64,000 nt of DNA from Rhizobium etli 8C-3 (GCF_001908375.1 NZ_CP017241.1:1863001-1927000); one strand, 5' to 3'; positions 30,168 to 41,180 are shown, numbered from the stretch's first letter. Translations and numbers: made by a program. Notes: generated from the sequence alone by a model not told the origin.

Positions 30168-31838
30168 ATGTACCGTTACGACGAATTTGACCACGCCTTT
30201 GTCGCCGAGCGCGTCGAGCAGTTTCGCGACCAGGTCCAGCGCCGTCTGTCAGGTGAGCTTGCCGAGGATGCGTTCAAGCCGCTGCGCCTGATGAACGGCG
30301 TCTATTTGCAGCTCCATGCCTATATGCTGCGTATAGCCATCCCCTACGGCACGCTCTCCTCGCGCCAGATGCGCATGCTCGCCCATATCGCCCGCACCTA
30401 CGATCGCGGCTACGGCCACTTCACGACCCGGCAGAACCTGCAGTTCAACTGGCCGAAACTCTCCGACATGCCGGACGTGCTTGCCGAACTTGCGACGGTC
30501 GAGATGCATGCCATGCAGACCTCCGGCAACTGCATTCGCAATGTCACGGCGGATCATTTTGCCGGTGCCGCGGCGGACGAAGTCGCCGACCCGCGTCCCT
30601 ATGCGGAAATCCTGCGCCAGTGGTCGTCCGTGCATCCGGAGTTCTCCTTCCTGCCCCGCAAGTTCAAGATCGCCGTCACCGGCGCCGAGCGCGACCGTGC
30701 GGCGATCCAGGTCCACGATATCGGCCTGCATCTGAAGAAGAACGACAAGGGCGAGATCGGCTTTGCCGTTTACGTCGGCGGCGGTCAGGGCCGCACGCCT
30801 ATGGTCGCCAAGCTGATCCGCGACTTTTTGCCGGAAGAGGACCTGCTGTCCTACACGACCGCGATCATGCGCGTCTACAATCTGCACGGCCGCCGCGACA
30901 ACAAGTACAAGGCGCGCATCAAGATCCTCGTGCACGAGACCGGTGCCGAAGAACTGGCGCGCCAGGTCGAGGTTGAGTTCATGCTGCTCAAGGATACCGA
31001 GCTGAAGCTGCCGGAGAAGGACGTTCAGGCGATCGCCGCCTATTTCGCGCCGCCCGCGCTGCCGGAACGCGCCGACGGCTGGGAGAATCTTGCCCGCTGG
31101 AAGAAGGCCGATCCGGCATTTGCCCGCTGGGTGCAGCAGAACGTGGCGCCGCACAAGAACCCCGATTACGGCATGGTGACGATCTCGCTGAAGCCGATCG
31201 GCGGCATCCCCGGTGATGCCTCCGACGCGCAGATGGATGCCGTTGCCGACCTCGCCGAGGAATATGCCTTCGACGAAATCCGCGTGAGCCACGAACAGAA
31301 TCTCATCCTGCCGCATGTGGCGCTGAGCGATCTCGAAGCGGTCTATAGGGGCCTGGTTGCGGCTGGCCTCGAAACTGCCAATGCCGGCCTGATCACGGAT
31401 ATCATAGCATGTCCGGGGCTGGACTATTGCGCACTTGCCAATGCGCGTTCGATTCCGGTTGCACAGGAGATTTCCAAGCGATTTGGCGATCCGGCGCGTC
31501 AGGCGGAGATCGGCGAACTGAAGATCAAGATTTCAGGCTGCATCAATGCCTGCGGGCATCACCATGTCGGCCATATTGGCCTGCTCGGGGTCGAGAAAAA
31601 GGGTGCCGAACTCTACCAGATCACGCTTGGCGGCTCCGGCGACGAGCACACCTCGATCGGCGAGATCATCGGCCGCGGCTTCGAACCGGACAAGGTGACG
31701 GACGCAATCGAGACGATCGTCGATACCTATCTCGGCATCCGCCGGGACCCGGCCGAAACCTTCCTTGCGGCCTATCGCCGCGTCGGACCGCAGCCTTTCA
31801 AGGATGCGCTGTATGGCGCGGCTGCGGAAGCGGCATAA
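30168..31838 (+). CDS. cysI: Sulfite/nitrite reductase hemoprotein, siroheme and 4Fe-4S type
   Basis: 556 residues from the ATG at 30168 after GAGGAAG. Six-electron reduction of sulfite to sulfide for cysteine synthesis is the likely job. The coupled siroheme/4Fe-4S ligands are Cys415, Cys421, Cys458 and Cys462 (ACPGLDYCALANAR and SGCINACGHHHVGHIG). The N-terminal half has TRQNLQFNWPKLSDM and SGNCIRNVTADHF. No cysJ flavoprotein is near, so a ferredoxin-type electron donor is plausible. The cluster with cysG and the DUF934 gene supports sulfite rather than nitrite as substrate. Confidence 0.92.
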   Translation: MYRYDEFDHAFVAERVEQFRDQVQRRLSGELAEDAFKPLRLMNGVYLQLHAYMLRIAIPYGTLSSRQMRMLAHIARTYDRGYGHFTTRQNLQFNWPKLSDMPDVLAELATVEMHAMQTSGNCIRNVTADHFAGAAADEVADPRPYAEILRQWSSVHPEFSFLPRKFKIAVTGAERDRAAIQVHDIGLHLKKNDKGEIGFAVYVGGGQGRTPMVAKLIRDFLPEEDLLSYTTAIMRVYNLHGRRDNKYKARIKILVHETGAEELARQVEVEFMLLKDTELKLPEKDVQAIAAYFAPPALPERADGWENLARWKKADPAFARWVQQNVAPHKNPDYGMVTISLKPIGGIPGDASDAQMDAVADLAEEYAFDEIRVSHEQNLILPHVALSDLEAVYRGLVAAGLETANAGLITDIIACPGLDYCALANARSIPVAQEISKRFGDPARQAEIGELKIKISGCINACGHHHVGHIGLLGVEKKGAELYQITLGGSGDEHTSIGEIIGRGFEPDKVTDAIETIVDTYLGIRRDPAETFLAAYRRVGPQPFKDALYGAAAEAA

Positions 31839-31848
31839 GGAGGGAACC

Positions 31849-32361
31849 GTGACGAAGATTTGGAGAGAAACCGGTTTTGTCGCCAATGATCCCTGGGTGA
31901 TCGAGAGCGATGAGGTCAAAGCGATCGAAGATCAGAAGCCTCTGCTCGGCCTCGACGATCTAATCGAAAGGGCCGGAGAGAGCAACGATGTCGGTCTTGG
32001 CGTGCTCATCAAGCCCGCTGACGACGTCCGCAAGCTGGAGCCTTACCTGGATCGCCTCGAAATCGTCGCCGTTGCCTTCCCGGCATTCAGCGACGGCCGT
32101 GCCTTTAGCCATGCCTCGCTGCTGCGCAAGCGACTCGGTTATACCAACGAATTGCGGGCGGTAGGCGATGTGCTAATCGACCAGATCCCGTTGATGCTGC
32201 GCGTCGGCATCGACAGCTTCGCCGTGACCAATGAAACGGCGCTCAAGCGCCTTTCCGAAAACAGGCTGCCGGGAATTCCGCATCATTATCAGCCGGCTGT
32301 GCGTGACGCGGAGGCCGGCAAGGGCTATAGTTGGCGCCGTCAGGCGAAGCCGGCGGCATAG
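31849..32361 (+). CDS. DUF934 protein (CysI/CysH-associated)
   Basis: 170 residues from a GTG at 31849 with the strong ribosome site AAGGAGGGAACC; an upstream ATG frame inside cysI is rejected. Family features are VGLGVLIKPADDVRKLEPYL, VAFPAFSDGRAFSHASLLR and the C-terminal HHYQPAVRD. DUF934 proteins are almost always linked to assimilatory sulfate/sulfite reduction genes and are sometimes called oxidoreductases; the reaction is unknown. It ends 37 bases before a UbiH-type gene. Confidence 0.87.
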   Translation: MTKIWRETGFVANDPWVIESDEVKAIEDQKPLLGLDDLIERAGESNDVGLGVLIKPADDVRKLEPYLDRLEIVAVAFPAFSDGRAFSHASLLRKRLGYTNELRAVGDVLIDQIPLMLRVGIDSFAVTNETALKRLSENRLPGIPHHYQPAVRDAEAGKGYSWRRQAKPAA

Positions 32362-32398
32362 ATGCCGGCTCGCCGTCTCTGATGACGGAAGCGATGCA

Positions 32399-33610
32399 AT
32401 GAAACAGTTCGAAGTGGCGGTGATCGGTGGCGGTCTCGCCGGCATGGTGGCCGCGATCTCACTGGCCCGCGGCGGCCGCAGCGTGGCGCTGATTGCCCCT
32501 CCCGCCACGACAGAGGATCGGCGTACAACGGCGCTGATGGATCAGTCGATCCGCTTCCTCGATCGCCTGGCGCTCTGGGAAAAGCTGAAGCCTTCGGCCG
32601 CGCCGCTGAAAAGCATGCGCATCATCGATGGCACAAATCGCCTGCTGCGTGCACCAACCACGACGTTTCGCGCCGTCGAAGTCGGTCTCGACGCTTTCGG
32701 CTACAACTTCCCGAACAAGGCTTTGACAGACGTGCTCGAGGCGGCGGTCGCAATCGAAGGCAATATCACGCGCTTCACTGCTTTTGCTGAGAGCATTGAT
32801 ATCGGCGAGGATGCCGTTACCATCATGATTGCGGGCGGCCAGATGCTGTCTGCCGATTTTGCTGCCGGCGCCGACGGTCGCAAGTCGAAGCTTAGGGAAA
32901 AAGCCGGCATTGGCGCGCGCAACTGGTCCTATCCGCAGTCGGCCATGGTGCTGAATTTCGGCCATTCGCTGCCGCACGAAAATACCTCGACGGAATTTCA
33001 CACCGAATGCGGCCCCTTTACCCAGGTGCCCTTGCGCGGCAACCGCTCTAGCCTCGTCTGGGTACAGAATCCGTCGGATGCCGCCGCCGGCCTCGAATTG
33101 TCCCTTGCCGAATTGAGCAACGTCGTCGAAGCGCGGATGCAGTCGCTGCTCGGCAAGGTGAGCGTCGAGGAAGGCGTCCAGATATGGCCTCTTTCAGGCA
33201 TGATGGCGCATCGTTTCGGCAAGGGCCGGATAGCGCTGATCGGGGAAGCTGCGCACGTCTTCCCGCCGATCGGCGCACAAGGCCTCAATCTCAGCCTGCG
33301 CGATATCATGGCGCTGACGGATATTCTTTGCGACCGGGCCGAACTGCCCCTATTGGCCGATTCGGGCGATCGGTTCGACCGCAGGCGCCGCGCCGACATC
33401 ATGACGCGAACGGTCAGCGTCGATCTGCTAAACCGCTCGCTTCTCTCAGGTTTCCTGCCGGTGCAGATGTTGCGCGCTGCGGGCCTCCATATTCTCTCGG
33501 CGTTTCCGCCGCTACGCAGCGTCGTAATGCGCGAAGGCATCGAGCCGGGCCGCGGATTGCGCGATATTCCGACTGCCTTGCGGGAAAAGTTCAGTCGCAA
33601 GAAAGGCTGA
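32399..33610 (+). CDS. FAD-dependent hydroxylase, UbiH/UbiF/COQ6 family
   Basis: 403 residues from the ATG at 32399 (the open frame begins further upstream inside the previous gene). The N-terminal FAD fold has VAVIGGGLAGMVAAISLARGG, and the second FAD motif is ALIGEAAHVFPPIGAQGLNL. Members hydroxylate the quinone ring in ubiquinone synthesis. Which ring position is attacked cannot be told. The order after the cysI operon is found in several rhizobia, but no link to sulfur metabolism is evident. Confidence 0.88.
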   Translation: MKQFEVAVIGGGLAGMVAAISLARGGRSVALIAPPATTEDRRTTALMDQSIRFLDRLALWEKLKPSAAPLKSMRIIDGTNRLLRAPTTTFRAVEVGLDAFGYNFPNKALTDVLEAAVAIEGNITRFTAFAESIDIGEDAVTIMIAGGQMLSADFAAGADGRKSKLREKAGIGARNWSYPQSAMVLNFGHSLPHENTSTEFHTECGPFTQVPLRGNRSSLVWVQNPSDAAAGLELSLAELSNVVEARMQSLLGKVSVEEGVQIWPLSGMMAHRFGKGRIALIGEAAHVFPPIGAQGLNLSLRDIMALTDILCDRAELPLLADSGDRFDRRRRADIMTRTVSVDLLNRSLLSGFLPVQMLRAAGLHILSAFPPLRSVVMREGIEPGRGLRDIPTALREKFSRKKG

Positions 33611-33666
33611 CCTGATCGCGATCCTTCGGCGCATAACTCTGCAAGGCAGGCGATGATGTGTTGTCT

Positions 33667-34416
33667 TTAGCCGATCCGCATCAGAATCGGAAAGGTCTGC
33701 TGGAACCAGATGGCAGTATCGGTGACGAAACCGAATATGAAGGCGAGCCCCGTGAGCACGAGGAAGCCTCCCATGATCTTTTCGATGGTGCCGAGATGGC
33801 GGCGGAAGCGCGCCAGAAAATTCATGAAGGCACCGGAAAAGCCGGCGGCGATCCAGAAGGGAATAGCGAGGCCGAGCGAATAAACGGCGAGGAGCCCCGC
33901 GCCGGAGCCTACGGTCTCGCGCGCTGCCGCGACCCCCAAAATGGCGCCCAGCACCGGTCCAATGCACGGCGTCCAGCCGAAGGCGAAGGCAAGTCCCATG
34001 ATATAGGCGCCGGTCAGCGTCGCCGGTTTGCCGCCGCCCTGGAACCGGGCCTCGCGCGCGAAAAGCCCGATCCGGAAGACGCCGAGAAAGTTCAGCCCCA
34101 TGATGATGATGATGAGGCCGCCGACCTTGGCCAGGAGATCCAGATGTTGGCGCAGCAGCATTCCGATGCTGGAAGCGCCGGCGCCGAGCGCGACGAAGAC
34201 GGTGGCGAATCCGAGGGTGAAGAACAGCGCCGAAAACAGCACCCCGCGCCGGACATCGGGTGCAATCGCAACAGCATTTCCGCCCCGGAACTGCTCGACG
34301 GATATGCCCGCCATATAGCAGAGATAGGGCGGAACGAGGGGAAGCACGCAGGGAGAGAGAAAGGAGAGGGCACCCGCAAGCAGGGCGCTCAACAGGGAAA
34401 TATCGGCAATCGACAC
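33667..34416 (-). CDS. ccdA: CcdA-like cytochrome c biogenesis / thiol transport membrane protein
   Basis: 249 residues from a GTG at 34416 after GGAGAGAA; an ATG at 34479 has no site. Six membrane segments are expected. The redox pair is Cys23 (SFLSPCVLPLVPPYL) and Cys151 (FGWTPCIGPVLGAIL), as in the CcdA/DsbD family that passes electrons from cytoplasmic thioredoxin to the periplasm for cytochrome c maturation. It is convergent with the hydroxylase gene and divergent from tRNA-Lys. Confidence 0.92.
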   Translation of the reverse strand: MSIADISLLSALLAGALSFLSPCVLPLVPPYLCYMAGISVEQFRGGNAVAIAPDVRRGVLFSALFFTLGFATVFVALGAGASSIGMLLRQHLDLLAKVGGLIIIIMGLNFLGVFRIGLFAREARFQGGGKPATLTGAYIMGLAFAFGWTPCIGPVLGAILGVAAARETVGSGAGLLAVYSLGLAIPFWIAAGFSGAFMNFLARFRRHLGTIEKIMGGFLVLTGLAFIFGFVTDTAIWFQQTFPILMRIG

Positions 34417-34534
34417 GCATTCTCTCCGGCTGCAAACCTGGCGGATGTTTAGCGCCGCAACCAACCGAATGCCAATCACCTTTTCGAGCCCGGCAAGAAA
34501 TATGCCCGACGCGGCGAAAAAGGGAATTTTTCGG

Positions 34535-34563
34535 TTGACCGCAATAGGTCGCCTGCATATGTT
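34535..34563 (+). promoter_or_regulatory. Sigma-70-type promoter of the tRNA-Lys gene
   Basis: TTGACC (34535-34540), a 17-base spacer and TATGTT (34558-34563), ending 45 bases before the mature tRNA. A C/G-rich stretch typical of stable-RNA promoters follows. Confidence 0.7.
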
Positions 34564-34608
34564 CCGCGCACTTCCGGCCGGGGCTGTTTAAAGCTCACGG
34601 CGTCAAGG

Positions 34609-34684
34609 GAGAGCGTAGCTCAGCTGGTAGAGCAACTGACTTTTAATCAGTAGGTCATGGGTTCGAGCCCCATCGCTCTCACCA
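34609..34684 (+). tRNA. tRNA-Lys (anticodon UUU)
   Basis: 76 bases with encoded CCA. Acceptor stem GAGAGCG pairs with CGCTCTC; the D arm is GCTCAGCTGGTAGAGC; the anticodon stem ACTGA/TCAGT encloses the loop CTTTTAA with anticodon TTT; the T arm is ATGGG-TTCGAGC-CCCAT. The discriminator base is A. The gene stands at the left border of the accessory stretch with an integrase remnant, a common use of tRNA genes as integration sites. Confidence 0.96.
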
Positions 34685-34854
34685 AGAAATTCAATAACTT
34701 GGTGAGCTTTCCGAAATTCGGCTGCATCTTCAGTCGCCCCCGAGTCGCCACCGTTTCTTCAACGCCTGAATCTGTCCAGGTCGTCGCCAAGGTACTCAGC
34801 GAAGAGTTTTCGAAGAGACAAGAGATTGATTCTCCAGCGATGAAGTTTCCCTCA

Positions 34855-35149
34855 TGACTGCAGCTCAGGATGATCTGCGCACAGCGCTTGTCGTCGCCAT
34901 TGAGGCTGCCGCCAATGCCGGTTCAAGAAGCTGGCTGAATTCCGCACCGCTCTCGGTCCGCTGGTCGAGCCTTTTGAGGAAGCCGCCGTCCATGGTGCCA
35001 CGCTCGAAAAAGTGGGAATGATGGCTGGAGCCACGAGTTCGCGGTCGGCGATGGCGGTTGGCAGGTCCGTCATCCACATGGCGCTGGTGACAATTCGGGA
35101 TCGTGCAGGGCCAATCACCTCCGATGACTTGAAGGATCTCGCTGCGTAG
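34855..35149 (+). pseudogene. Frameshifted remnant of an unknown ~97-residue protein (left copy)
   Basis: The ATG at 34855 opens a frame reading TAAQDDLRTALVVAIEAAA up to about 34921; from there protein-like sequence continues in the next frame (KKLAEFRTALGPLVEPFEEA, then SVIHMALVTIRDRAGPITSD) to the TAG at 35147. A one-base shift near 34920 explains it. The ATG overlaps the end of an uncharacterised upstream frame (ATGA). Part of it resembles 40738-40884. No family recognised. The shift was inferred by reading both frames, and a real overlapping start is less likely. Confidence 0.55.
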
Positions 35150-35291
35150 TCTGGTGCGCACCAATTCCGTAAAAAATCCGGTAACAGTTATAGAACAAAT
35201 TCAAGGCCGCCAATGTGCGGCCTTTCCTTTTGGGGCGCTGTCGATCCGCGGACGCTGTAAACTCGCGAAACCACCAGGTCTGTCCCGAACC

Positions 35292-35477
35292 CTACCGCCA
35301 CCGCGGCTCTCGTGGTGCGTTGTGCAGCAGTTCGCTAGCGGACGCAAATGGTCCAAACAATTGCAGCAGTCGAGCCTCTTCATCCTCGTTAAGTCTGCGC
35401 CGCGCGGAGAAATCCTTGACCGACCAAACGCGGGTTGTGGCTCCGGTGCCGAGGTTATTAAGTTCAACTCGCTGCAT
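35292..35477 (-). CDS. 61-residue helical protein, DUF3606-like (left copy)
   Basis: MQRVELNNLG..., with the core TRVWSVKDFSARRRLNEDEE and RLLQLFGPFASASELLHNA. The pattern (aromatic, FAxxxxLxExEAxxLxxxxG) is like DUF3606-type small rhizobial proteins and like two other genes in this window (40990-41175 and 43066-43275). By eye 38 of 61 residues match the 40990-41175 copy, with no length difference. GGGAGGAG nine bases before the ATG is part of a hairpin. A DNA-binding or regulatory role is only a guess from the compact helix-turn-helix-like spacing. Confidence 0.7.
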   Translation of the reverse strand: MQRVELNNLGTGATTRVWSVKDFSARRRLNEDEEARLLQLFGPFASASELLHNAPREPRWR

Positions 35478-35483
35478 TCGTTA

Positions 35484-35505
35484 CTCCTCCCATACAGTTT
35501 GGGAG
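35484..35505 (-). promoter_or_regulatory. Hairpin containing the Shine-Dalgarno of the 61-residue gene (left)
   Basis: On the minus strand CTCCCA pairs with TGGGAG (7-base loop), and the 3' arm runs into GAG, so the ribosome site GGGAGGAG is half in the stem. The matching site of the right copy has a hairpin of different sequence in the same place. Confidence 0.5.
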
Positions 35506-35797
35506 ACCTATACCAAAGTATAATTTAGAAATAAATAAAATAAGTAGTGCCGACGCCTTTTTTGCGTCGTTCGCCATTGCCTTGGCGCCATCTCCTCCTC
35601 TGGCGACGAGGCAATCTTGCGGCGAGTAGAGCTGGTTATCCCGGCTCCTCGCCGCGTTTGATTTATGCAGGATAGAGCGGCATGGTAGCTCGCTTGGCTC
35701 ATTGTCGCGCTCCGCACCCCTTCTTTTCCAAGCTTCGAAGGTGTCGTGCTCGCGAACCGCTGGACCACCTGATACATGTGGCGGTGTTAGCTATAGA
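35506..35797. other. AT-rich upstream region and IS flank
   Basis: About 290 bases between the left 61-residue gene and the IS. It contains a short stem with a T-rich loop (CGACGC at 35551, GCGTCG at 35564) and the sequence TTTAGAAATAAATAAAATAA, which is recognisable again near 41217 beside the right copy. A minus-strand frame (35508-35777) is not protein-like. Confidence 0.4.
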
Positions 35798-35815
35798 GCG
35801 GCAATCTGGATGAGA

Positions 35816-38382
<2,567 letters not shown>

Positions 38383-38591
38383 TCATCTTGATTGACGCTC
38401 CGTCTCACCTTGATTGCCGCGCTGCAGTTAGCCCACTGATCTCGTCGAGCTTGGCATCAATCGCCCGCCGATCCCACTTTCGCGTGCCGGGGATTGCCGG
38501 CGGCATCCTGGCGGCAATCCACATCTAAAAACCTGAAGGCGTTAACCCGCAGTATCCGGCGGCTACTTTGCGGCCGAGAAGGCGAGGCTGG

Positions 38592-38957
38592 TCAGTCACG
38601 TCCGCTCCTTCTTCGGTCTGGCGCTCGGATGAACGAAGGGCAAAACCGCGCGTCATAACCAGCGCACCTGAAATACTTGAGTGCTCGCTTGCCTTCGGGC
38701 ATCGCTACGTCGAGCGAGTTGCCTTCTGGCCCCAGCAGCAAGATTGCGATGACTTCGTATGCCTGGGCGAGCTTCGCGCGCAGTTGATCTAGGCCAACGG
38801 GATTTTGCGGGGGCGCTCGTGCCTCGATCTTGGCAGGTATCCAGGCTACGATTCCAGCCTTCACGAAGGCCACCCGCCTGTCGCCGAGATCCACATGCTG
38901 CGGGAAGCGGCCTTGCTCGCAATACTTGTTCACCATCGTGCGTGACATGCTTGTCAT
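38592..38957 (-). pseudogene. AlpA-like phage regulator/excisionase remnant with degenerate tail
   Basis: Residues from the Met at 38957 read MTSMSRTMVNKYCEQGRFPQ and HVDLGDRRVAFVKAGIVAWI, then PAKIEARAPPQ: the AlpA/MerR-type winged helix used by prophage and island excision regulators (SRTTVYRxxxxGxFPxPVxLGxRxVxW). The following residues to the stop at 38592 have no recognisable family. No ribosome site precedes the Met, and the frame continues from the integrase fragment, so this looks like a fused remnant. Confidence 0.6.
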
Positions 38958-38975
38958 CCCGGCGACTTCGTTGCC

Positions 38976-39101
38976 GGTATCGATCGCGTAGGAAGCGTGA
39001 TCCGCGAGTATCTGAACCGCATTTGGCTGCAAGCCTGCCTCGATCCATGTCGAAACAGCGGAGTGACGCAGAGAGTGCCAGCCAATGCCGTCGACCTTGG
39101 C
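38976..39101 (-). pseudogene. Tyrosine recombinase (integrase) C-terminal fragment
   Basis: The minus strand reads KVDGIGWHSLRHSAVSTWI then EAGLQPNAVQILADHASYAI, matching the HxLRH box and the later H of tyrosine recombinases (GWHxLRHTFAS...ADHAS). The catalytic Tyr that should follow is missing because the frame runs directly into the AlpA-like segment. The N-terminal two thirds are absent. Confidence 0.7.
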
Positions 39102-39265
39102 ACGCCCAAAGCGTCGAGGAAGGAGGCCGAGCAGGCGGCCCTTGCTTCCGCTTTTCAACGAGCGCCATGTTAAGACCGAGCACTCCGCCATGCTGCGCAT
39201 TGCCTCGCCAATGCAGTGCCCGCAGATTTTGCGGCGACGAATGGTTACCTCGTCGCAACTAGCGT

Positions 39266-39508
39266 TTACTCGTCGACAAGTGACTTGGGATACTCGGGGG
39301 CGGGCGGCGCGCAAACCTCATCGAGCCTACCCACGATGGCGCCCGGCGACCTCATGCCGGAACTTACGAGGGCGATGGCCTGTGTTAATGCAGCTTGGCC
39401 ATGTTCGCTTTTGACATCGACGTGATTTCTCTCTGACCAACGGCCGACGACGGACGTTACGAGTTCAATCTCATCTTCGGTAAAGGAAACTAATTCGAAA
39501 AGAGACAT
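39266..39508 (-). CDS. 80-residue protein of unknown function
   Basis: Start at 39508 after AAGGAGAGC (an upstream Met at 39541 has no site). The product begins MSLFELVSFTEDEIELVTSV and has VDVKSEHGQAALTQAIALVS; it is acidic and helical with no membrane segment or signal. Good ribosome site and an open frame in a decayed neighbourhood argue that it is a living gene. No family recognised. Confidence 0.55.
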   Translation of the reverse strand: MSLFELVSFTEDEIELVTSVVGRWSERNHVDVKSEHGQAALTQAIALVSSGMRSPGAIVGRLDEVCAPPAPEYPKSLVDE

Positions 39509-39541
39509 AAGAGCTCTCCTTTTTAGGCAAGAGCAGATCAT

Positions 39542-39926
39542 CTCTCAAGCGGCTCGGGGCACCCGGTTAAATTGTCGAGCCGATAAACAAGCGTACGCTT
39601 AAACGCCAGATAAGGCAAACGAAGCAGTTACGAATCAGCATTTCCGTAACGACCGACTGCGAATAATTGAGGTGGACCGCACAGCCACGTGCGAGGGGGG
39701 TGCAAGCTCTCCGGAACGATCCATGCATCATCACTATTTCGCCGACGGCTTGTGCGAAGGAGACGGCTTACGTGACGGAAAGGAGGATTTCTTGACTTTG
39801 CGAGCCCGAACCGCGGAACCGATCTTGGTTATGACGCTCGGACCGGCTCGGATGAGGTCGCACGCTTAGAGCGCGCTGTTGCCAATTGTCTGTCGACTGT
39901 CCGAGGATGGGTGGTCAGAACGAGGA
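39542..39926. other. Region without recognised gene
   Basis: About 385 bases upstream of the 80-residue gene. A plus-strand frame near 39780 has GGAAAGGAGG before a TTG and reads protein-like for about 40 residues in one frame (YDARTGSDEVARLERAVA), perhaps a decayed gene end. Nothing firm. Confidence 0.3.
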
Positions 39927-40130
39927 TCACTCCGCAGCGAAAGCTGCTGCATAGCGGCTCGAATGTCGTTCGATAGCGTCCAGAGAGTTCATCAAGTCGA
40001 CAAAGTCACAGGCCTCGGCCCAAGACATTCCGCTCACCTGCACGTCACCAAGCGTGGCGGGCTCCATTGTGATCCCATCGACAACAAGCCACTTGTCATC
40101 GACTTCATGTCGAAGATTGAAACGTCGCAT
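39927..40130 (-). CDS. 67-residue protein of unknown function
   Basis: Start at 40130 with TTGGAGA about ten bases before. The product MRRFNLRHEVDDKWLVVDGI continues TMEPATLGDVQVSGMSWAEA and ends with a helix (DFVDLMNSLDAIERHSSRY). Soluble; no cysteine pair. No family recognised. A longer frame from 40424 adds Arg/Ser-rich, unlikely sequence. Confidence 0.55.
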   Translation of the reverse strand: MRRFNLRHEVDDKWLVVDGITMEPATLGDVQVSGMSWAEACDFVDLMNSLDAIERHSSRYAAAFAAE

Positions 40131-40429
40131 CGCAAAGTCTCCAAACGGTGAATCGCGGTAACATATTTTAGGACGGATGAATATGAGAAAGTTAACGACC
40201 GTTAAGGATGGAGTGTCGCGACCAACATAGATGGGCTGATAGGCTTGGTGCCCATCTAACGTAGTCTGTCGGCACCAGACACAACATGCAGAGGAGCGCG
40301 GGAAGCGCGGGCTGCGAAAAGACGTTAAGCGCAGCACGAACTGGACGCAGAGCGAAAGCCTTCTTCTGCAGGAAAGCGCCACAAGCGGCCGAACGACAAC
40401 ACTTCGATCAAGACCTACCAACATCTAAG

Positions 40430-40725
40430 ATGGCACCATTTTTCGGCTGGTGCGTGGTCGTTGCGACATTCGTTCTGGCAATATTCGGCTGGGGCGTCGG
40501 TTTTTATGGGCCACCGATCTACTTGCAGCTGGTGGTCCAGCGAACGGGATGGTCCGTCGCGCTCGTTTCGACTGCCGTCACGCTGCATTTTCTTGTCGGC
40601 GCGGCAGTCGTTGCAAACCTGCCTCGACTTTATCGGCTTATGGGCATTCCCGTTGTAACCGTCACTGGAGCGGTTCTTCTCGCCGTCGGTGTCGTCGGTT
40701 GGTCTATTGCCGGTCTCGCCGCCAG
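40430..40725 (+). pseudogene. N-terminal fragment of an MFS transporter
   Basis: From the ATG at 40430 the frame reads MAPFFGWCVVVATFVLAIFG, GVGFYGPPIYLQLVVQRTGW and LHFLVGAAVVANLPRLYRL, i.e. the first three helices of a major facilitator protein. After GAVLLAVGVVGWSIAG the similarity stops, and the sequence joins the right copy of the island unit. About 300 residues are missing, so it cannot be functional. Confidence 0.7.
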
Positions 40726-40737
40726 AAACAAGCCGTG

Positions 40738-40884
40738 CGAGGCCTGGTATCGGAAAGCTCGTTGGTGCACATGGCGCTGGTGAAGATCCTGGATGGCAGG
40801 GGCATCTCCTGCGATAACCCGAAGGGGATTGTGTTCCGGCTCGGTGCGCACCAATTTCGGATAAAGTTCCGGTTGCAAATATAG
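40738..40884 (+). pseudogene. Remnant related to the left unknown ORF (right copy)
   Basis: The frame reads GLVSESSLVHMALVKILDGR and GISCDNPKG, matching SVIHMALVTIRDRAGPITSD of the left copy. At DNA level the stretches CACATGGCGCTGGTGA and GGTGCGCACCAATT occur in both, spaced alike. The 5' part is missing, cut at the junction with the MFS fragment. Confidence 0.5.
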
Positions 40885-40989
40885 ATCAAATTCAAAGCGC
40901 CGCTATCGCTTTGGAACTGGCATTACCGTTGCGCTCAAAGTCAGCCAAGCGAAACGACGCTGGACGTCCCCTCTACCCATTCCCACGGA

Positions 40990-41175
40990 CTACCGCCACT
41001 TTGGTAGACGCTTGGCGTTGTTCATGAGTTCGCATGCAGTCGCGAATGGACCAAACAGCTGAAGTAGCCTCGTTTCTTCTTCCTCGTCCAATCGATGTCG
41101 CGCGCAGAACTCCGTAACCGACCAGACCCTCGTTGCCATATTGGAATCTGCATTTTCCGGCTCAACGCGTTCCAT
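40990..41175 (-). CDS. 61-residue helical protein, DUF3606-like (right copy)
   Basis: The start at 41175 (MERVEPENAD) is preferred over 41211 because it matches the left copy residue for residue and GGAGG lies before it. The core is TRVWSVTEFCARHRLDEEEE and RLLQLFGPFATACELMNNA. It differs from the left copy at about 23 of 61 positions without gaps, which suggests that both have been kept under selection. Confidence 0.7.
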   Translation of the reverse strand: MERVEPENADSNMATRVWSVTEFCARHRLDEEEETRLLQLFGPFATACELMNNAKRLPKWR

Positions 41176-41180
41176 GGAAT

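Noticed and set aside
35154..35528. Plus-strand ORF over the left 61-residue gene
   Set aside because: It lies opposite the gene whose product is conserved in two other places, so the minus strand is the coding one.
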